From Brevibacterium sp. 239c (GTDB lineage: Bacteria > Actinomycetota > Actinomycetes > Actinomycetales > Brevibacteriaceae), in the NCBI RefSeq assembly GCF_900169365.1, contig NZ_FXZH01000017.1, positions 1-64,000 on the forward strand: a DNA stretch of 64,000 nucleotides, given 5' to 3'. This document shows, one piece after another, positions 1 to 8,937 of this stretch. Under the pieces are notes generated by a model. The model worked only from the letters and a program-made list of their open reading frames with translations, had not been told where the DNA came from and searched no databases. Position numbers and translations under genes: made by a program. Position 1 is the first letter of the stretch, and each line of letters starts with the position of its first letter.

Positions 1-148
1 CACAAGCGCCCACGTCCAGTCCGAGACTCCGGTCCCGGACCAATCAGTCCTGCCCAGCATCAGCCAGCAAGACTATTCGAAGAAGTCCCGGTCAACCCTT
101 GACGAAAACCATAGGGGCACCCCCCCCCGTACTCACAGGCCCCCGTGC
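1..148. other. Window edge, non-coding
   Basis: I see no supported gene here. The stretch lies downstream of the NUDIX gene and contains a run of nine C at 120-128. Any gene to the left lies outside the window. Confidence 0.5.
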
Positions 149-736
149 TCACAGGTGCGGGCGAAGAAGTTCCAAGAGCACGGGCAGCGACGCGGCGACC
201 CCGGAGTGCAGGTTGTAGTCGGTGAGTTCGTCGATGGGCACCCAGGTGAGTTCGATGCTCTCCGGGTCACTGATGATCGGTTCGAAATGACGCAGGGCCC
301 GAGCGATGACCGTCGTGTACGACCAGTCACCGAGGTCGAGGACATAAGTGTCGAGAACCTCGATGCCTTCGCCCGCGAGGTCTGGCACACCGGCTTCTTC
401 CCATGACTCGCGCACGGCCGCTTCGATGGCGGATTCGCCCAGGTCACGGGCACCACCGGGGAAGCCCCAGGTTCCTCCTTCAACGGACCACAGCGCACGG
501 TGCTGCATGAGGATCCCGTGTTCGGGATCAAGCAGCATCAGCCCCGCCGCCCCGTTGAGTCCCCAATGCTTCTGCCCGTCCGAGCCGAGAGTCCATCCGT
601 CACCTGATCGCCGAGGCGGCAGGTAGTCGGGCAGATCCTTCGAGTTCGGGCCGTAGGCGGTCTCATCGCGTGAGGCACCGCTGCGGTCGTGTGTGTAGGC
701 GTTCTGGTCGCCGGCGTTCGGGTCAGACGAGGACAT
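149..736 (-). CDS. NUDIX hydrolase
   Basis: Hydrolase of nucleoside diphosphates linked to another moiety; the substrate cannot be told from sequence. The Nudix box is complete: a GARDLGE segment, seven residues, then RESWEEAGV, matching G-x5-E-x7-RE-U-xEE-xGU, preceded by GGTWGFPGG. That resembles the MutT/ADP-ribose groups. A longer reading frame starts with TTG at 766, but ATG at 736 (MSSSDPNAG) or 745 is more likely because it leaves only a short overlap with the end of tsaD (723). The resulting protein is 195 aa. It sits last in the tsaD direction and may be translationally coupled to it. The first 45 residues are polar and probably disordered. Confidence 0.85.
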   Translation of the reverse strand: MSSSDPNAGDQNAYTHDRSGASRDETAYGPNSKDLPDYLPPRRSGDGWTLGSDGQKHWGLNGAAGLMLLDPEHGILMQHRALWSVEGGTWGFPGGARDLGESAIEAAVRESWEEAGVPDLAGEGIEVLDTYVLDLGDWSYTTVIARALRHFEPIISDPESIELTWVPIDELTDYNLHSGVAASLPVLLELLRPHL

Positions 737-1802
737 GATCGACATCCAATGAAGAGACTGCGGCAAATGACAGGTCGCTGGGTCCGATTCCGCGGCGGAC
801 GAGTTCAGCTCCGAGGGCTGCGACCATGGCCCCGTTATCCGTGCACAGGCTCAGTGGCGGCACCCGCAAGGTCATCCCGGCCTCGGCGCACCTGGCTCCT
901 AAAACCTCGCGCAGGTGGGAGTTCGCGGCGACTCCCCCGCCGAGGACGACATGGTTGATTCCGGTGTCGGCTGCGGCCAACACAGTCTTGGTCACGAGGA
1001 CGTCGACGACGGCGTCTTCAAACCCCGCGGCGATGTCGGCGACCCGCAGGTCCGTACCCAACGTCTCGGCCTTCGTGACCTCCCGTAGTGCTGCCGTCTT
1101 GAGTCCGGAGAAGGAGAAGTTGAAGCGACGCTCGGGGTCGCGCAGGTCCTGCTTCTTCGCCAGCCCACGAGGGAACTTCACGGCGGTGCGATCGCCGGGG
1201 ATTCCGCTGCCGTCGAGCTGTCCGAGAGCGGCCTTGGAGATGTTCGGCCCACCGGGGTAGTTTAGCCCCAGCAGGCGTGCGGTCTTGTCGAAGGCTTCAC
1301 CGGCGGCATCGTCGATCGTGGCGCCGATGAGTTCGATGTCATCGACGACGTCGCCGATGCGCAGGATCTCGGTATGCCCGCCGGAGACGAGGAGCGCAAT
1401 GGTCGGTGTGGTCAGGCCGTCGACGTCTTCGGCGATGAGGTCCACCGCCACATGCGCGGCGAGGTGGTTGACCCCATACAGCGGCAGGTTGAGCGCCGCG
1501 GCCAGGCCCTTGGCGGCACCGACTCCGACCATCAGCGCACCGCTGAGGCCGGGGCCCGCAGTCACCGAGATGGCGTCGAGGTCGCCCAGCTCAATGCCTG
1601 CCTGATCGCAGGCAGAGGCAATGGCCGGTCCGATGGCCTGGACATGTGCCCGTGAGGCAACCTCGGGGACGACACCTCCGAAGCGAACGTGCTCATCCAT
1701 CGATGATGAGACCGTGTTGGTCAGCAGCGTCCGTCCCCGAACGATCCCTACCCCGGTCTCGTCACACGAGGATTCGATGCCCAGCACCAGCGGTTCGCTC
1801 AT
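723..1802 (-). CDS. tsaD: tRNA N6-adenosine threonylcarbamoyltransferase TsaD
   Basis: Catalytic subunit (359 aa) that transfers the threonylcarbamoyl group to A37 of ANN-decoding tRNAs together with TsaB and TsaE. The Kae1/TsaD fold is clear: GIESSCDET at residues 9-17, the metal-binding HLAAH motif (His113, His117), SGGHTE and a late [11 protein letters not shown] segment. Length is usual for the family. The ATG at 1802 overlaps the stop of the SRPBCC-like gene by ATGA, so the two are translationally coupled. The usual actinobacterial order tsaE-tsaB-rimI-tsaD is interrupted here: heme oxygenase, aldo/keto reductase and the SRPBCC-like gene lie between rimI and tsaD. Confidence 0.97.
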   Translation of the reverse strand: MSEPLVLGIESSCDETGVGIVRGRTLLTNTVSSSMDEHVRFGGVVPEVASRAHVQAIGPAIASACDQAGIELGDLDAISVTAGPGLSGALMVGVGAAKGLAAALNLPLYGVNHLAAHVAVDLIAEDVDGLTTPTIALLVSGGHTEILRIGDVVDDIELIGATIDDAAGEAFDKTARLLGLNYPGGPNISKAALGQLDGSGIPGDRTAVKFPRGLAKKQDLRDPERRFNFSFSGLKTAALREVTKAETLGTDLRVADIAAGFEDAVVDVLVTKTVLAAADTGINHVVLGGGVAANSHLREVLGARCAEAGMTLRVPPLSLCTDNGAMVAALGAELVRRGIGPSDLSFAAVSSLDVDHVLV

Positions 1803-2428
1803 ACGTCGTTCGACCCGCCCTCACTGTCCTCGGGTTCGGGTTCTGCGGTGCCAGCAGTCGCCGCTTCAGCAGTCTCGGCTTCGCTGTGCTCAAGTTCGAG
1901 ATCCGCGTAGAGCGCGAGCAGCTCTTCCTCAGTGGCTTCGACGACGTCGAGTCCCAGGGATCGGGCGAACAGCCGCATATGGGTGTCCCACATCGGTCCG
2001 AAGTCCGCAGCCTTGAGGCGAGCGCTCTCCACATCGGGTGCGGACTGGGTGAAGATCAGCAGGGTCGCGTCCCCGTCGGTGAGTTCGAGGGGCAGCAGCT
2101 GCACTCCGAGCACACCGAAGTCCTCGAGTTCGACGAGCACATGGTCTTCGACTTCGCTGCTGAGGATCTCACCGTGCAGTTTGGTCTCACCCAGATCGAA
2201 GGTGATCGCGGGATTGGCATCAGCGCCCGGGCTGCCTGCGTCGCCTTCACCATCGCCACTGCCATCTCTCGCAGCCTCACCGATGGCGAAGGCGGCGAAC
2301 CATGAGTTCGCGGTCTCGGCGTCGACGAGCTTGGACCAGACGGTCGCAATGTCGACGGCCAGCGGCAGTTCGATGACGAGATCGGTGCCGTTCTCCCAGT
2401 TCACAAGGCGTGGGCTGGTACTCGTCAT
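1799..2428 (-). CDS. SRPBCC-like (START/AHSA1-type) protein
   Basis: Protein of 209 aa whose first 150 residues look like the helix-grip SRPBCC fold. It has a short N-terminal strand, [15 protein letters not shown] near residues 30-45, a block of strands, and a long C-terminal helix containing [12 protein letters not shown]. These folds bind hydrophobic ligands; no ligand can be assigned. An acidic Gly/Asp-rich insertion lies near residues 50-70 and a Glu/Ala-rich tail ends the protein. ATG at 2428 is preferred to 2440 because it gives an ATGA overlap with the aldo/keto reductase stop. Its own stop overlaps the tsaD start the same way. Confidence 0.7.
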   Translation of the reverse strand: MTSTSPRLVNWENGTDLVIELPLAVDIATVWSKLVDAETANSWFAAFAIGEAARDGSGDGEGDAGSPGADANPAITFDLGETKLHGEILSSEVEDHVLVELEDFGVLGVQLLPLELTDGDATLLIFTQSAPDVESARLKAADFGPMWDTHMRLFARSLGLDVVEATEEELLALYADLELEHSEAETAEAATAGTAEPEPEDSEGGSNDV

Positions 2429-3372
2429 GCTTCCACCCATGCTTCGTTGAGGGCCGTGATCTCGTCATCGGCCAGCTGCAGTTCGGTTCCTGCGAGCAGT
2501 TCCGTGAGCTGCTCCGGCACCCGCGCCGAGGCGATGGTGGAGGGAATGAAATCGTGTGACAACTGCCAGGCCAGGGTGGTGGCGGTCATCGTGGCGTTGT
2601 GCGCCGAGGCCACGTCGTCGAGGATCTCAAGGGCGCGAAGTGCCTCTTGGTTATCGAGGAAGTCGGCAACTCGTTCACCGCGCACGCTTCCGGTGGCGTC
2701 TCCCCCGGTGTGCTTTCCGGTGAGGAATCCCGAGGCCAATGAGTGGAACGGAAGTTCGGCGATGTCATTCGATCGCAGGAAGGCCTGTTTCTGTGGGTCC
2801 ACAGCACCGCGGGACACGAGATTGTACCGGTCCTGGACGACACGATAACGGGCCAGGGAGTATTTCGCGCTGATCTTCATGGCCGACTGCAGACGATCCA
2901 GGCTGAAGTTGGAGGCGCCGAGGTAGCTGACCTTCCCGGAGCGCACCAATGCGTCGAAGGTCTCCGCCACTGCCACCTGATCGACGTTCTCGTCATCGGT
3001 GTGGGCGTAGTAGACGTCGACGTGGTCCGTTCCGAGGCGACGCAGGGAGGCGTCGACGCATTTGCGGATATTGGCGGGGTCTAGGCCCTTGTGCTTCGGA
3101 TGCATCCCCACCTTGGTCGCGATGACCATGTCATCGCGGTTGCCTCGCGAGGCCATCCATTCGCCGATGATGGTCTCCGACTCTCCGCCGGAGTTGCCTT
3201 CGACCCACACGGAATAGGCATCCGCTGTGTCGATGAAGTTTCCACCCGCCTCGGCGTAGGCGTCGAGGACTGCGAAGCTCTGATCTCGGTCCGCACCCCA
3301 GCCGAAGGGATTGCCTCCCAGATGCAGCGGGTGGACCATCAGATTTGTGTCAGCCAATTGCACTCTTTCCAT
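2425..3372 (-). CDS. Aldo/keto reductase
   Basis: NAD(P)H-dependent reductase of the AKR superfamily (315 aa, a usual length). It shows the (beta/alpha)8 barrel signatures: DTADAYSVWVEGNSG near residues 49-62 with the catalytic Asp and Tyr, the catalytic Lys in ATKVGMH, His in YYAHTDD, and GASNFSLDRL. The substrate is unknown. It heads a minus-strand unit with the SRPBCC-like gene and tsaD. The start at 3372 fits a leaderless transcript (TAGGCT at 3379-3384, six bases before ATG). It is divergent from the heme oxygenase; the iron box at 3421-3439 lies about 50 bp upstream of its predicted start, so iron control of this gene is possible but less certain. Confidence 0.93.
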   Translation of the reverse strand: MERVQLADTNLMVHPLHLGGNPFGWGADRDQSFAVLDAYAEAGGNFIDTADAYSVWVEGNSGGESETIIGEWMASRGNRDDMVIATKVGMHPKHKGLDPANIRKCVDASLRRLGTDHVDVYYAHTDDENVDQVAVAETFDALVRSGKVSYLGASNFSLDRLQSAMKISAKYSLARYRVVQDRYNLVSRGAVDPQKQAFLRSNDIAELPFHSLASGFLTGKHTGGDATGSVRGERVADFLDNQEALRALEILDDVASAHNATMTATTLAWQLSHDFIPSTIASARVPEQLTELLAGTELQLADDEITALNEAWVEA

Positions 3373-3378
3373 GGCCCC

Positions 3379-3384
3379 AGCCTA
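3379..3384 (-). promoter_or_regulatory. -10 box of leaderless AKR promoter
   Basis: TAGGCT on the minus strand lies six bases upstream of the ATG at 3372. That spacing places transcription start on the start codon. No Shine-Dalgarno sequence is visible. Confidence 0.55.
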
Positions 3385-3420
3385 CCCTTTGGCAGCGGTC
3401 TACCAAGGTCAGGCTGTACG

Positions 3421-3439
3421 TTAGGTCAGGCTAGGCTAA
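3421..3439 (+). promoter_or_regulatory. IdeR/DtxR iron box
   Basis: The 19-mer TTAGGTCAGGCTAGGCTAA matches the published DtxR/IdeR consensus (TTAGGTTAGGCTAACCTAA) at 16 of 19 positions, by my own alignment. It overlaps a -10-like TAAGAT at 3437-3442, about 75 bp before the heme oxygenase start. With Fe(II)-bound regulator this position should block transcription, so heme oxygenase would be expressed under iron starvation. Confidence 0.8.
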
Positions 3440-3514
3440 GATGAAAACAAGTACTGTAGTTGCACAGATCATCGTGCCGCTTCCGAATCATCGGTCTCTC
3501 AATGAGGAGTCATC

Positions 3515-4165
3515 ATGACTGAAACATTCTCAGCTCGCCTCAAGGCCAGCACAGCCACGATCCACGACGAGGTCGAGCACACCAATTTCATGGTCGATCT
3601 CATGGAGGGCAGGCTCGACGCACACGCCTACGCGCTCCTACTCACGCAATACGCTCCTATCTATGCAGCCCTCGAAGCGAAGTCCTCGGAGTTCGCCGCG
3701 GATCCGATCTTTGCACCGTTCTATGACGCGGGTCTGTTCCGAACCGAGCGCATCCACAGCGACCTGCAGAAGCTGGCACACGACGGCTTGCCACTCACCA
3801 GCAGCGCCGAAGCATATGCGGACCACCTCAACCGGCTCACGAAACCGGAGCAGCTCATCGCCCACCACTACACGCGCTACCTCGGGGATCTCTCCGGCGG
3901 ACAGGCCATCGGCGCTCTCATGGGACGCCACTACTTCGTGCCCGCCGAGGCGCTGACCATGTGGGACTTCGCCGAGGTGGGCAAGACGAAGCCATACAAG
4001 GACGCCTACCGCAGTCGTCTCGATGAAATCGGGGCGGCAGGTGGTGATGAACACCTGGTCATCGAGGAGACGATGACGGCGTTCAGGCTCAACGGCAGAC
4101 TCCTCGCCGAACTCACGACCAAAGTTCAGGCTCCCGCCACTGCCACTGCCACTGCAATGTCCTAG
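3515..4165 (+). CDS. hmuO: Heme oxygenase (biliverdin-producing, HmuO type)
   Basis: Oxygen-dependent enzyme of 216 aa that opens heme to biliverdin, CO and Fe(II), releasing iron from host or environmental heme. The proximal heme ligand is probably His17 in ATIHDEVEH. The distal-helix signature GDLSGGQAIG is at residues 124-133. Length matches bacterial HmuO. A good ribosome site (GAGGAG) precedes ATG 3515. The IdeR-type box at 3421-3439 overlaps its promoter. No heme uptake genes are adjacent; the gene stands alone, convergent with rimI. The C-terminus ends in a short Ala/Thr repeat. Confidence 0.95.
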   Translation: MTETFSARLKASTATIHDEVEHTNFMVDLMEGRLDAHAYALLLTQYAPIYAALEAKSSEFAADPIFAPFYDAGLFRTERIHSDLQKLAHDGLPLTSSAEAYADHLNRLTKPEQLIAHHYTRYLGDLSGGQAIGALMGRHYFVPAEALTMWDFAEVGKTKPYKDAYRSRLDEIGAAGGDEHLVIEETMTAFRLNGRLLAELTTKVQAPATATATAMS

Positions 4166-4193
4166 TCCGCAATGTCGCAGACTGCGGAGGTTC

Positions 4194-4655
4194 CTAGGAG
4201 CGATAACGCATGAGGATCGCGTCGGCGCCCGGGTAGTAGTCGGGGCGTCTGCCCCATTCGGAGAATCCGCAGGAACGGTAGAGTCCCAGCGCCGGTTCAT
4301 TGTGCTCATCGACCTCGAGGTGCACCACTTCCGCTCCCCTGCTCTGGGCCCAGTCGATCCCAGCCTGCAGCAGCCGGCGTGCGATGCCCTTGCCCCGTCC
4401 CGCCTCGGTGGTGGCGATGGTCATGACGTCGCCTTCCCCGCCGCCAGCGGACATGACGATCCACCCGGCCAGCGCCGAGGTGGGTGTCCGTGCCGCGAAC
4501 ATCACCGTTCCAGCCTGCGCCTTCACCGCCCAGTAGTAGGCGTGCGTCCACGCGGTGGGGCCGAAGATCGCGGCATCGTTGTCCGCGACCTCCTCAAGCT
4601 CCCACCAGCGCAGTTCGCAGATGTTGGCCTGTTCGTGCACCGAGCCGTCACTCAT
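4194..4655 (-). CDS. rimI: Ribosomal-protein-alanine N-acetyltransferase RimI
   Basis: GNAT-fold acetyltransferase (153 aa). The RimI group acetylates the N-terminus of ribosomal protein S18 and other proteins. The acetyl-CoA loop is seen as TEAGRGKGIARRLL (about residues 88-101), followed by HLEVDEHNEPALGLYRSCGF, the typical RimI ending. It follows tsaB with a 22-bp gap, the standard tsaE-tsaB-rimI order. The call rests on the RimI-like C-terminal block plus this context. Confidence 0.9.
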   Translation of the reverse strand: MSDGSVHEQANICELRWWELEEVADNDAAIFGPTAWTHAYYWAVKAQAGTVMFAARTPTSALAGWIVMSAGGGEGDVMTIATTEAGRGKGIARRLLQAGIDWAQSRGAEVVHLEVDEHNEPALGLYRSCGFSEWGRRPDYYPGADAILMRYRS

Positions 4656-4677
4656 TTCAGGCTGCTCATCGGTGTGC

Positions 4678-5361
4678 TCATTTCAGCGAACTCTGCCGAG
4701 CGGGCGTGGCTTTGGCGTCAGGCTCTCGCAGGTATTCGGGAACCGGTTCGACCAGCTCACGACCGGCTGCGATCTCACGGGCTGCGGCCAGCGCAAGGTA
4801 TTCGGCACGCGGGTCGACGATCTCCGGGACGCTGGGTACTCCGACTACCTCGGGATAGAGGAGGAATCCGCGACCGACACGGCCCCCGATGTCCGTCTGT
4901 CCCACCGCCGCGAGGACCTCGTCAACCTCGGCGGGTTTGGCGACGAAGGGCCCGGCCTGCAATGAGGCGTCGAAGCTCTCGTAGACGCTGAAATACACTT
5001 CCTTGCGTCGAGCATCAGCAGCGATGAGCACGGAGCCCGTCGTCTGACCATTCTTTCGGTGCAGCTCCTCGGCGAGCGCGGCCTGCGACAGGAGTCCCCT
5101 GACCGGGATACCGCGAGCCTGGCCCACGGCGATGCCCGCAGCGATCCCGACACGCAGCCCGGTGAAGGGGCCCGGACCGATACCGGTGACGACGAGGTCG
5201 GGCCGGGCAGGATTCTCAAGCACCCGCGCCAGTGCCGGGCCGATGAACTCGACATGTCGGCGCTGGTCATCGGCCTGTTCTGCCGCCAGCACCGTCTCGG
5301 ATTCGGTATCGACCAGAGCCACGGACGCGGCCTGGGAGGTGTCGATGCTGAGTATGATCAC
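4678..5361 (-). CDS. tsaB: tRNA threonylcarbamoyladenosine protein TsaB
   Basis: Non-catalytic partner (227 aa) that dimerises with TsaD in t6A synthesis. It has the ASKHA-like N-terminal half: MIILSIDTSQAASVAL at the start and GIGPGPFTGLRVGIAAGIA near residues 61-80. The metal motif of TsaD is absent, as expected for TsaB. The start overlaps the tsaE stop by four bases (5358-5361), so the genes are coupled. The C-terminal domain is shorter and more variable, normal for actinobacterial TsaB. Confidence 0.95.
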   Translation of the reverse strand: MIILSIDTSQAASVALVDTESETVLAAEQADDQRRHVEFIGPALARVLENPARPDLVVTGIGPGPFTGLRVGIAAGIAVGQARGIPVRGLLSQAALAEELHRKNGQTTGSVLIAADARRKEVYFSVYESFDASLQAGPFVAKPAEVDEVLAAVGQTDIGGRVGRGFLLYPEVVGVPSVPEIVDPRAEYLALAAAREIAAGRELVEPVPEYLREPDAKATPARQSSLK

Positions 5362-6008
5362 TGCTTGTCCTCCTCGTCGACGGATCCTAATGGCCCGTCG
5401 AATGTGCTGATCTCAACCGCACCGGCCAAGCCGCGAAGCGATTCGCTCACCTGCTGCAGTCGTGCATCCCACGTGCTGCCATGGCCGTGCAGTTCAACGA
5501 TCCGTCGTTCGTCCTCGTCAGCCTCGTCGTCGGCGTCCGCCGCAGCCGCGCCGTCGGCATCCATGCCGGCCACAGCCTCACCGTCAGTGCCTTCTGAGGC
5601 GTCAGAGGTATCGGCTTCGAGGCCGAACATCGGGGTGATCGTGAGCCCGAGGTAGTCTGTGCTCAGCTGTTCGGCGAGTCCGGCACCCCATTCGACGACG
5701 GTGATCGACTCCTCGAGTTCCGAGTCGAGGTCAAGGTCTCCCAGCTCCTCGGCGTCGGAGAGCCTGTAGGCATCCACATGCACCAAGGCAGGTCCGTCAC
5801 CGAGCGAGGGATGCTCGCGGGCGATGACGAAGGTCGGTGAGGTGATCCGTCCGGCGACGCCCAGGGCCCGTCCCAGGGATTGCGTGAAGGTGGTCTTTCC
5901 CGCGCCGAGGTTGCCGCTGAGGATGAGGAGATCACCTGCCTGCAGGTGCCCGGCAAGCACCTCGGCGAAGGTCCGCATCTGCTCAAGTGACGTCAGCCGA
6001 AGCTCCAT
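5358..6008 (-). CDS. tsaE: tRNA threonylcarbamoyladenosine ATPase TsaE
   Basis: P-loop ATPase of 216 aa that resets the TsaBD complex. Walker A GNLGAGKTT is at residues 32-40; HVDAYRL and VVEWGAGL are the other family motifs. The frame stays open upstream of 6008, but ATG 6008 (MELRLTSLEQ) is the start because it gives a TGATG stop-start overlap with alr and matches the usual N-terminus. Odd feature: about 45 residues of acidic, Ala/Asp-rich insertion (around 135-180) between LTITPMFG and ERRIVELHGHG. TsaE proteins are usually near 150 aa, so the insertion explains the length. Confidence 0.95.
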   Translation of the reverse strand: MELRLTSLEQMRTFAEVLAGHLQAGDLLILSGNLGAGKTTFTQSLGRALGVAGRITSPTFVIAREHPSLGDGPALVHVDAYRLSDAEELGDLDLDSELEESITVVEWGAGLAEQLSTDYLGLTITPMFGLEADTSDASEGTDGEAVAGMDADGAAAADADDEADEDERRIVELHGHGSTWDARLQQVSESLRGLAGAVEISTFDGPLGSVDEEDKQ

Positions 6009-7234
6009 CACAGACCCGCACCTTGGTTGGGTTGTGCCGCACCCTGGGTGGGTTGTGATTCCACTTCCACGCGGTCGACGCGGGAGCTGATGCGGGTGAC
6101 GATCTCGTAGTTGATCGTATCGGCCCAGTCTCCCCACTCGGTTGCGCTGGGACCGCCGGGGCCGAAGATGACGGCTTCATCTCCGATGGCGATCTCGCCG
6201 GCACCGACGTCGACGATCATCTGGTCCATCGCGATCCGGCCGACGACCGGATACCGGGTGCCGCGGATGGAGACCTCGGCCTTATTCGACGCCGAGCGGG
6301 CGATTCCGTCGCCGTAGCCGCCGGGCACCAGAGCGAAACGGGTGTCGGCTGCAGCGGTGAACGTGAACCCGTAAGATGCGCCGTGCCCGCTGGGGATGTC
6401 CTTGAGGTTGACGACCTGGGAGACCAGCCGCATCACCGGCACCAACCCCAGATCCTGCGAATCCTGATCACCGAGCGGAGACAGACCATACAGCGACAGA
6501 CCGACCCGAGCCGAAGTGCCCGGGAACGGTGAGAGCGTCAGCGCTGCCGGTGAGTTCGCGATGTGGACGTCGAGTCGATCCGATTCGCCGAGGTGGCCCT
6601 GAGCACCGTCGAGCAGCGCTGTGAGTTCCCGGTGGGCCGAGTCGAAGATCTGCGTCTGCTGCCCGGTCTCGACACGCTCGGGTTCATCGGCCACGGCGTA
6701 GTGGCTCATAAGACCCACGATTTCGATCCCGGAGTCCCTCGCAGTCGCACCCGAGTCTGCGAGTTCCTGCAGGTACCCAAGCGCACGTTTCCAGCCAGCG
6801 GGGGCCAGACCGTTGCGGCCGAGTCCGGTATCGACCTTGAGATGGAGGCGGGCCGTGGTATTCGTGCGATGGGCCGCGTCGCGCAAACGGTCGAGGCACT
6901 CGACCGTGGACACGCCCAGCTCGATCGACTCCGCAACGGCAGCGTCGAGATCGGTGTTCGGCCCATACAGCCACGCCATGATGTTCACGTCATCGCCCAG
7001 AATTTCGCGCAGCCTCAGCGCCTCGTCGATCGTGGCGACGCAGAAGTCGCGCCAGCCGGCTGTGTAGAGTCCGCGGGCGACGATGTCGATGCCGTGACCG
7101 TAGGCGTTGGCCTTGACGACGCATTTGAGGCGGGCGGGTGCGAGCCGCTCGGCGAGGACTGCGGCGTTGGCGCGCAGTGCGGTCACGTCGATCTCGGCCT
7201 TGACCAGTGCCCCTGAAGAATCGGTTGATGTCAC
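6008..7234 (-). CDS. alr: Alanine racemase
   Basis: PLP enzyme (408 aa) that makes D-alanine for peptidoglycan. The PLP lysine is Lys41 in VVKANAYGHG; the second catalytic residue is the Tyr of the SYGF segment in the C-terminal domain. The GTG at 7234 is chosen because TATTCT lies exactly six bases upstream, predicting a leaderless mRNA, and because the longer frame would overlap nnrDE. The stop overlaps tsaE (TGATG), so alr, tsaE, tsaB and rimI probably form one operon. Confidence 0.96.
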   Translation of the reverse strand: MTSTDSSGALVKAEIDVTALRANAAVLAERLAPARLKCVVKANAYGHGIDIVARGLYTAGWRDFCVATIDEALRLREILGDDVNIMAWLYGPNTDLDAAVAESIELGVSTVECLDRLRDAAHRTNTTARLHLKVDTGLGRNGLAPAGWKRALGYLQELADSGATARDSGIEIVGLMSHYAVADEPERVETGQQTQIFDSAHRELTALLDGAQGHLGESDRLDVHIANSPAALTLSPFPGTSARVGLSLYGLSPLGDQDSQDLGLVPVMRLVSQVVNLKDIPSGHGASYGFTFTAAADTRFALVPGGYGDGIARSASNKAEVSIRGTRYPVVGRIAMDQMIVDVGAGEIAIGDEAVIFGPGGPSATEWGDWADTINYEIVTRISSRVDRVEVESQPTQGAAQPNQGAGL

Positions 7235-7240
7235 TGGATA

Positions 7241-7246
7241 AGAATA
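7241..7246 (-). promoter_or_regulatory. -10 box of leaderless alr promoter
   Basis: TATTCT on the minus strand, then six bases, then the GTG start at 7234. There is no ribosome-binding site. It gives the alr-tsaE-tsaB-rimI set its own promoter, separate from nnrDE. Confidence 0.6.
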
Positions 7247-7283
7247 CCGTGGACCGTCATCCCTCAGTCGAACAGGGACCTGC

Positions 7284-8927
7284 TCACTCGATGAGGGATC
7301 CACCGTGGATGAGTTCCCCTGCCACCTCGGCGACAGCATCGCCCAAGGCTCCGGCGTTCACGGACCGACGACCCGCGGCATTGTGCACCAGCACGCCGAG
7401 GCCTGCGATGTGGGCAAGCTCGCGTTCCGGGAGCGGATTTTCGGCCGAAGAATGCTGGTTCCTGGCGTGGAAAGTCGCCACCAGGGCACCGATGATCCCG
7501 GCCAGAACGTCCCCCGACCCGGCGGTGGCCAGGCTGGCGGGTCCGACTTCGGGGAGCACGCAGAACCCATCGGGAGCGGCGATGACCGTCTGGTGGCCCT
7601 TGAGCAGAACAATACAACCACTGGACTGTGCGGCTCGCTGCGCCCAGCCGATGGGGTCAGCGTTGATCCGGCTCGCGGTGATGATCTCGCCGAGCAGCCG
7701 GCTGAGCAGCCGCGCCAGCTCTCCGGCGTGCGGGGTCAGGACGACTGGCCTCTCGGCCAACCAGGTGCCCTTGAGCGATTCTGCACGGCCGACCATGTCC
7801 AGCGCCCCGGCGTCGAGGACGACAGGGACATTCGTATCCGCCAACTCGTCGACACAGGCGTGGACGTATTCGTCCTCCGGGTCGCCTGGGCCCATGACCA
7901 CAGCATTCATCCGTCCCGGAGCGGTGACCACCTCGGCATGGAGGCCGATGACGTAGTCGGCGACCATCTGAGACCCCAAGGAACGGACCATGCCGACACC
8001 GCAGTTGACCGCCGAGGTGGTGGTCAGGACTCCCGCACCCGGGTACGCCTCGGACCCGGCGAGGATGCCGACGACTCCGCGGTCGTATTTGTGTCCGTCC
8101 GGTTGGGGACGGGGGAAGTCCACATTGAGATCATCGGTGTCGACCACCTCGGCGGTGGCCTGCTTCTCATCGAGTTCGAGTCCGATGTCGACGAGGTGGA
8201 CTGTGCCGGTGAATGGGTCGACGCGGGGGTCGATCAGCACGGTTTTGAGACCGCCGAAGGTCACAGTGTGGTCGGCGTGGATGCGATCCTTCGCACCTGC
8301 TTCGTCTGGGGAGAGGTCGGAGGGGACGTCGACGGCGATGACCGTCTGTGTGATGTGCGTGCCGGAGTTGATGCTGGTGCTGGTGCTGGCACTGGCGTCC
8401 GCGCTGGACGAGCGTCGCCAGTCGCGGATGAGCGAGGCGATGTGCTCGGGAAGACCGGGACGGCCGCCGATGCCGAGGATTGCATCGAGGACGAGATCGG
8501 ACCGATTCAGTTCCCGCAGGACATCGACGCGCAGGCGATCGGACACCTCCGTGTGCGAACGATCAGGCACCTCGGCGTCCGCGTCTGCGGTCTCTTCTGA
8601 ATTCGGGAAGCCGATGACGACGGCACCGGCTCGACGTGCCGCGGCCAGGCCCTGATCGTGGGTGTGATCGAAGAGTGTCACGACGGTGATGTGCGCCCCG
8701 CGCTGGGCCAGTCCGGCGGCGGCGAAGAGCGCGTCCCCGGCATTGTTGCCCGGACCAGCGAGCACGCACACCCGAGTGCCGAAGATCTGGCCCCGAGTCG
8801 CTCGCAGCCTGTCGGCGGAGAACCGAGCCAGGGCTCGTGCAGCCCTGGCCATGAGATCGACGCCGGCGTCGAGGAGGGGGCGTTCGGCCTCGCGGATGAC
8901 AGTGCTGGGGTAGGCGAAGACTGACAT
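7284..8927 (-). CDS. nnrDE: Bifunctional NAD(P)H-hydrate epimerase / ADP-dependent dehydratase
   Basis: Metabolite-repair enzyme of 547 aa that restores damaged NAD(P)H hydrates. The N-terminal YjeF_N epimerase domain (about 1-230) has AGPGNNAGDALFAAAGLA. The C-terminal ribokinase-like dehydratase (about 265-547) has VVLTPHAGELARLL and ATAGSGDVLAGIIGAL. An Asp/Ser-rich insertion sits inside the first domain. The frame remains open upstream to 9371, but that part only shadows the neighbouring amidohydrolase; ATG 8927 (MSVFAYPSTVIREAE) matches the family N-terminus. It starts 10 bp after the M20 gene, implying cotranscription. Confidence 0.95.
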   Translation of the reverse strand: MSVFAYPSTVIREAERPLLDAGVDLMARAARALARFSADRLRATRGQIFGTRVCVLAGPGNNAGDALFAAAGLAQRGAHITVVTLFDHTHDQGLAAARRAGAVVIGFPNSEETADADAEVPDRSHTEVSDRLRVDVLRELNRSDLVLDAILGIGGRPGLPEHIASLIRDWRRSSSADASASTSTSINSGTHITQTVIAVDVPSDLSPDEAGAKDRIHADHTVTFGGLKTVLIDPRVDPFTGTVHLVDIGLELDEKQATAEVVDTDDLNVDFPRPQPDGHKYDRGVVGILAGSEAYPGAGVLTTTSAVNCGVGMVRSLGSQMVADYVIGLHAEVVTAPGRMNAVVMGPGDPEDEYVHACVDELADTNVPVVLDAGALDMVGRAESLKGTWLAERPVVLTPHAGELARLLSRLLGEIITASRINADPIGWAQRAAQSSGCIVLLKGHQTVIAAPDGFCVLPEVGPASLATAGSGDVLAGIIGALVATFHARNQHSSAENPLPERELAHIAGLGVLVHNAAGRRSVNAGALGDAVAEVAGELIHGGSLIE

Positions 8928-8937
8928 CAGTGGTTCC

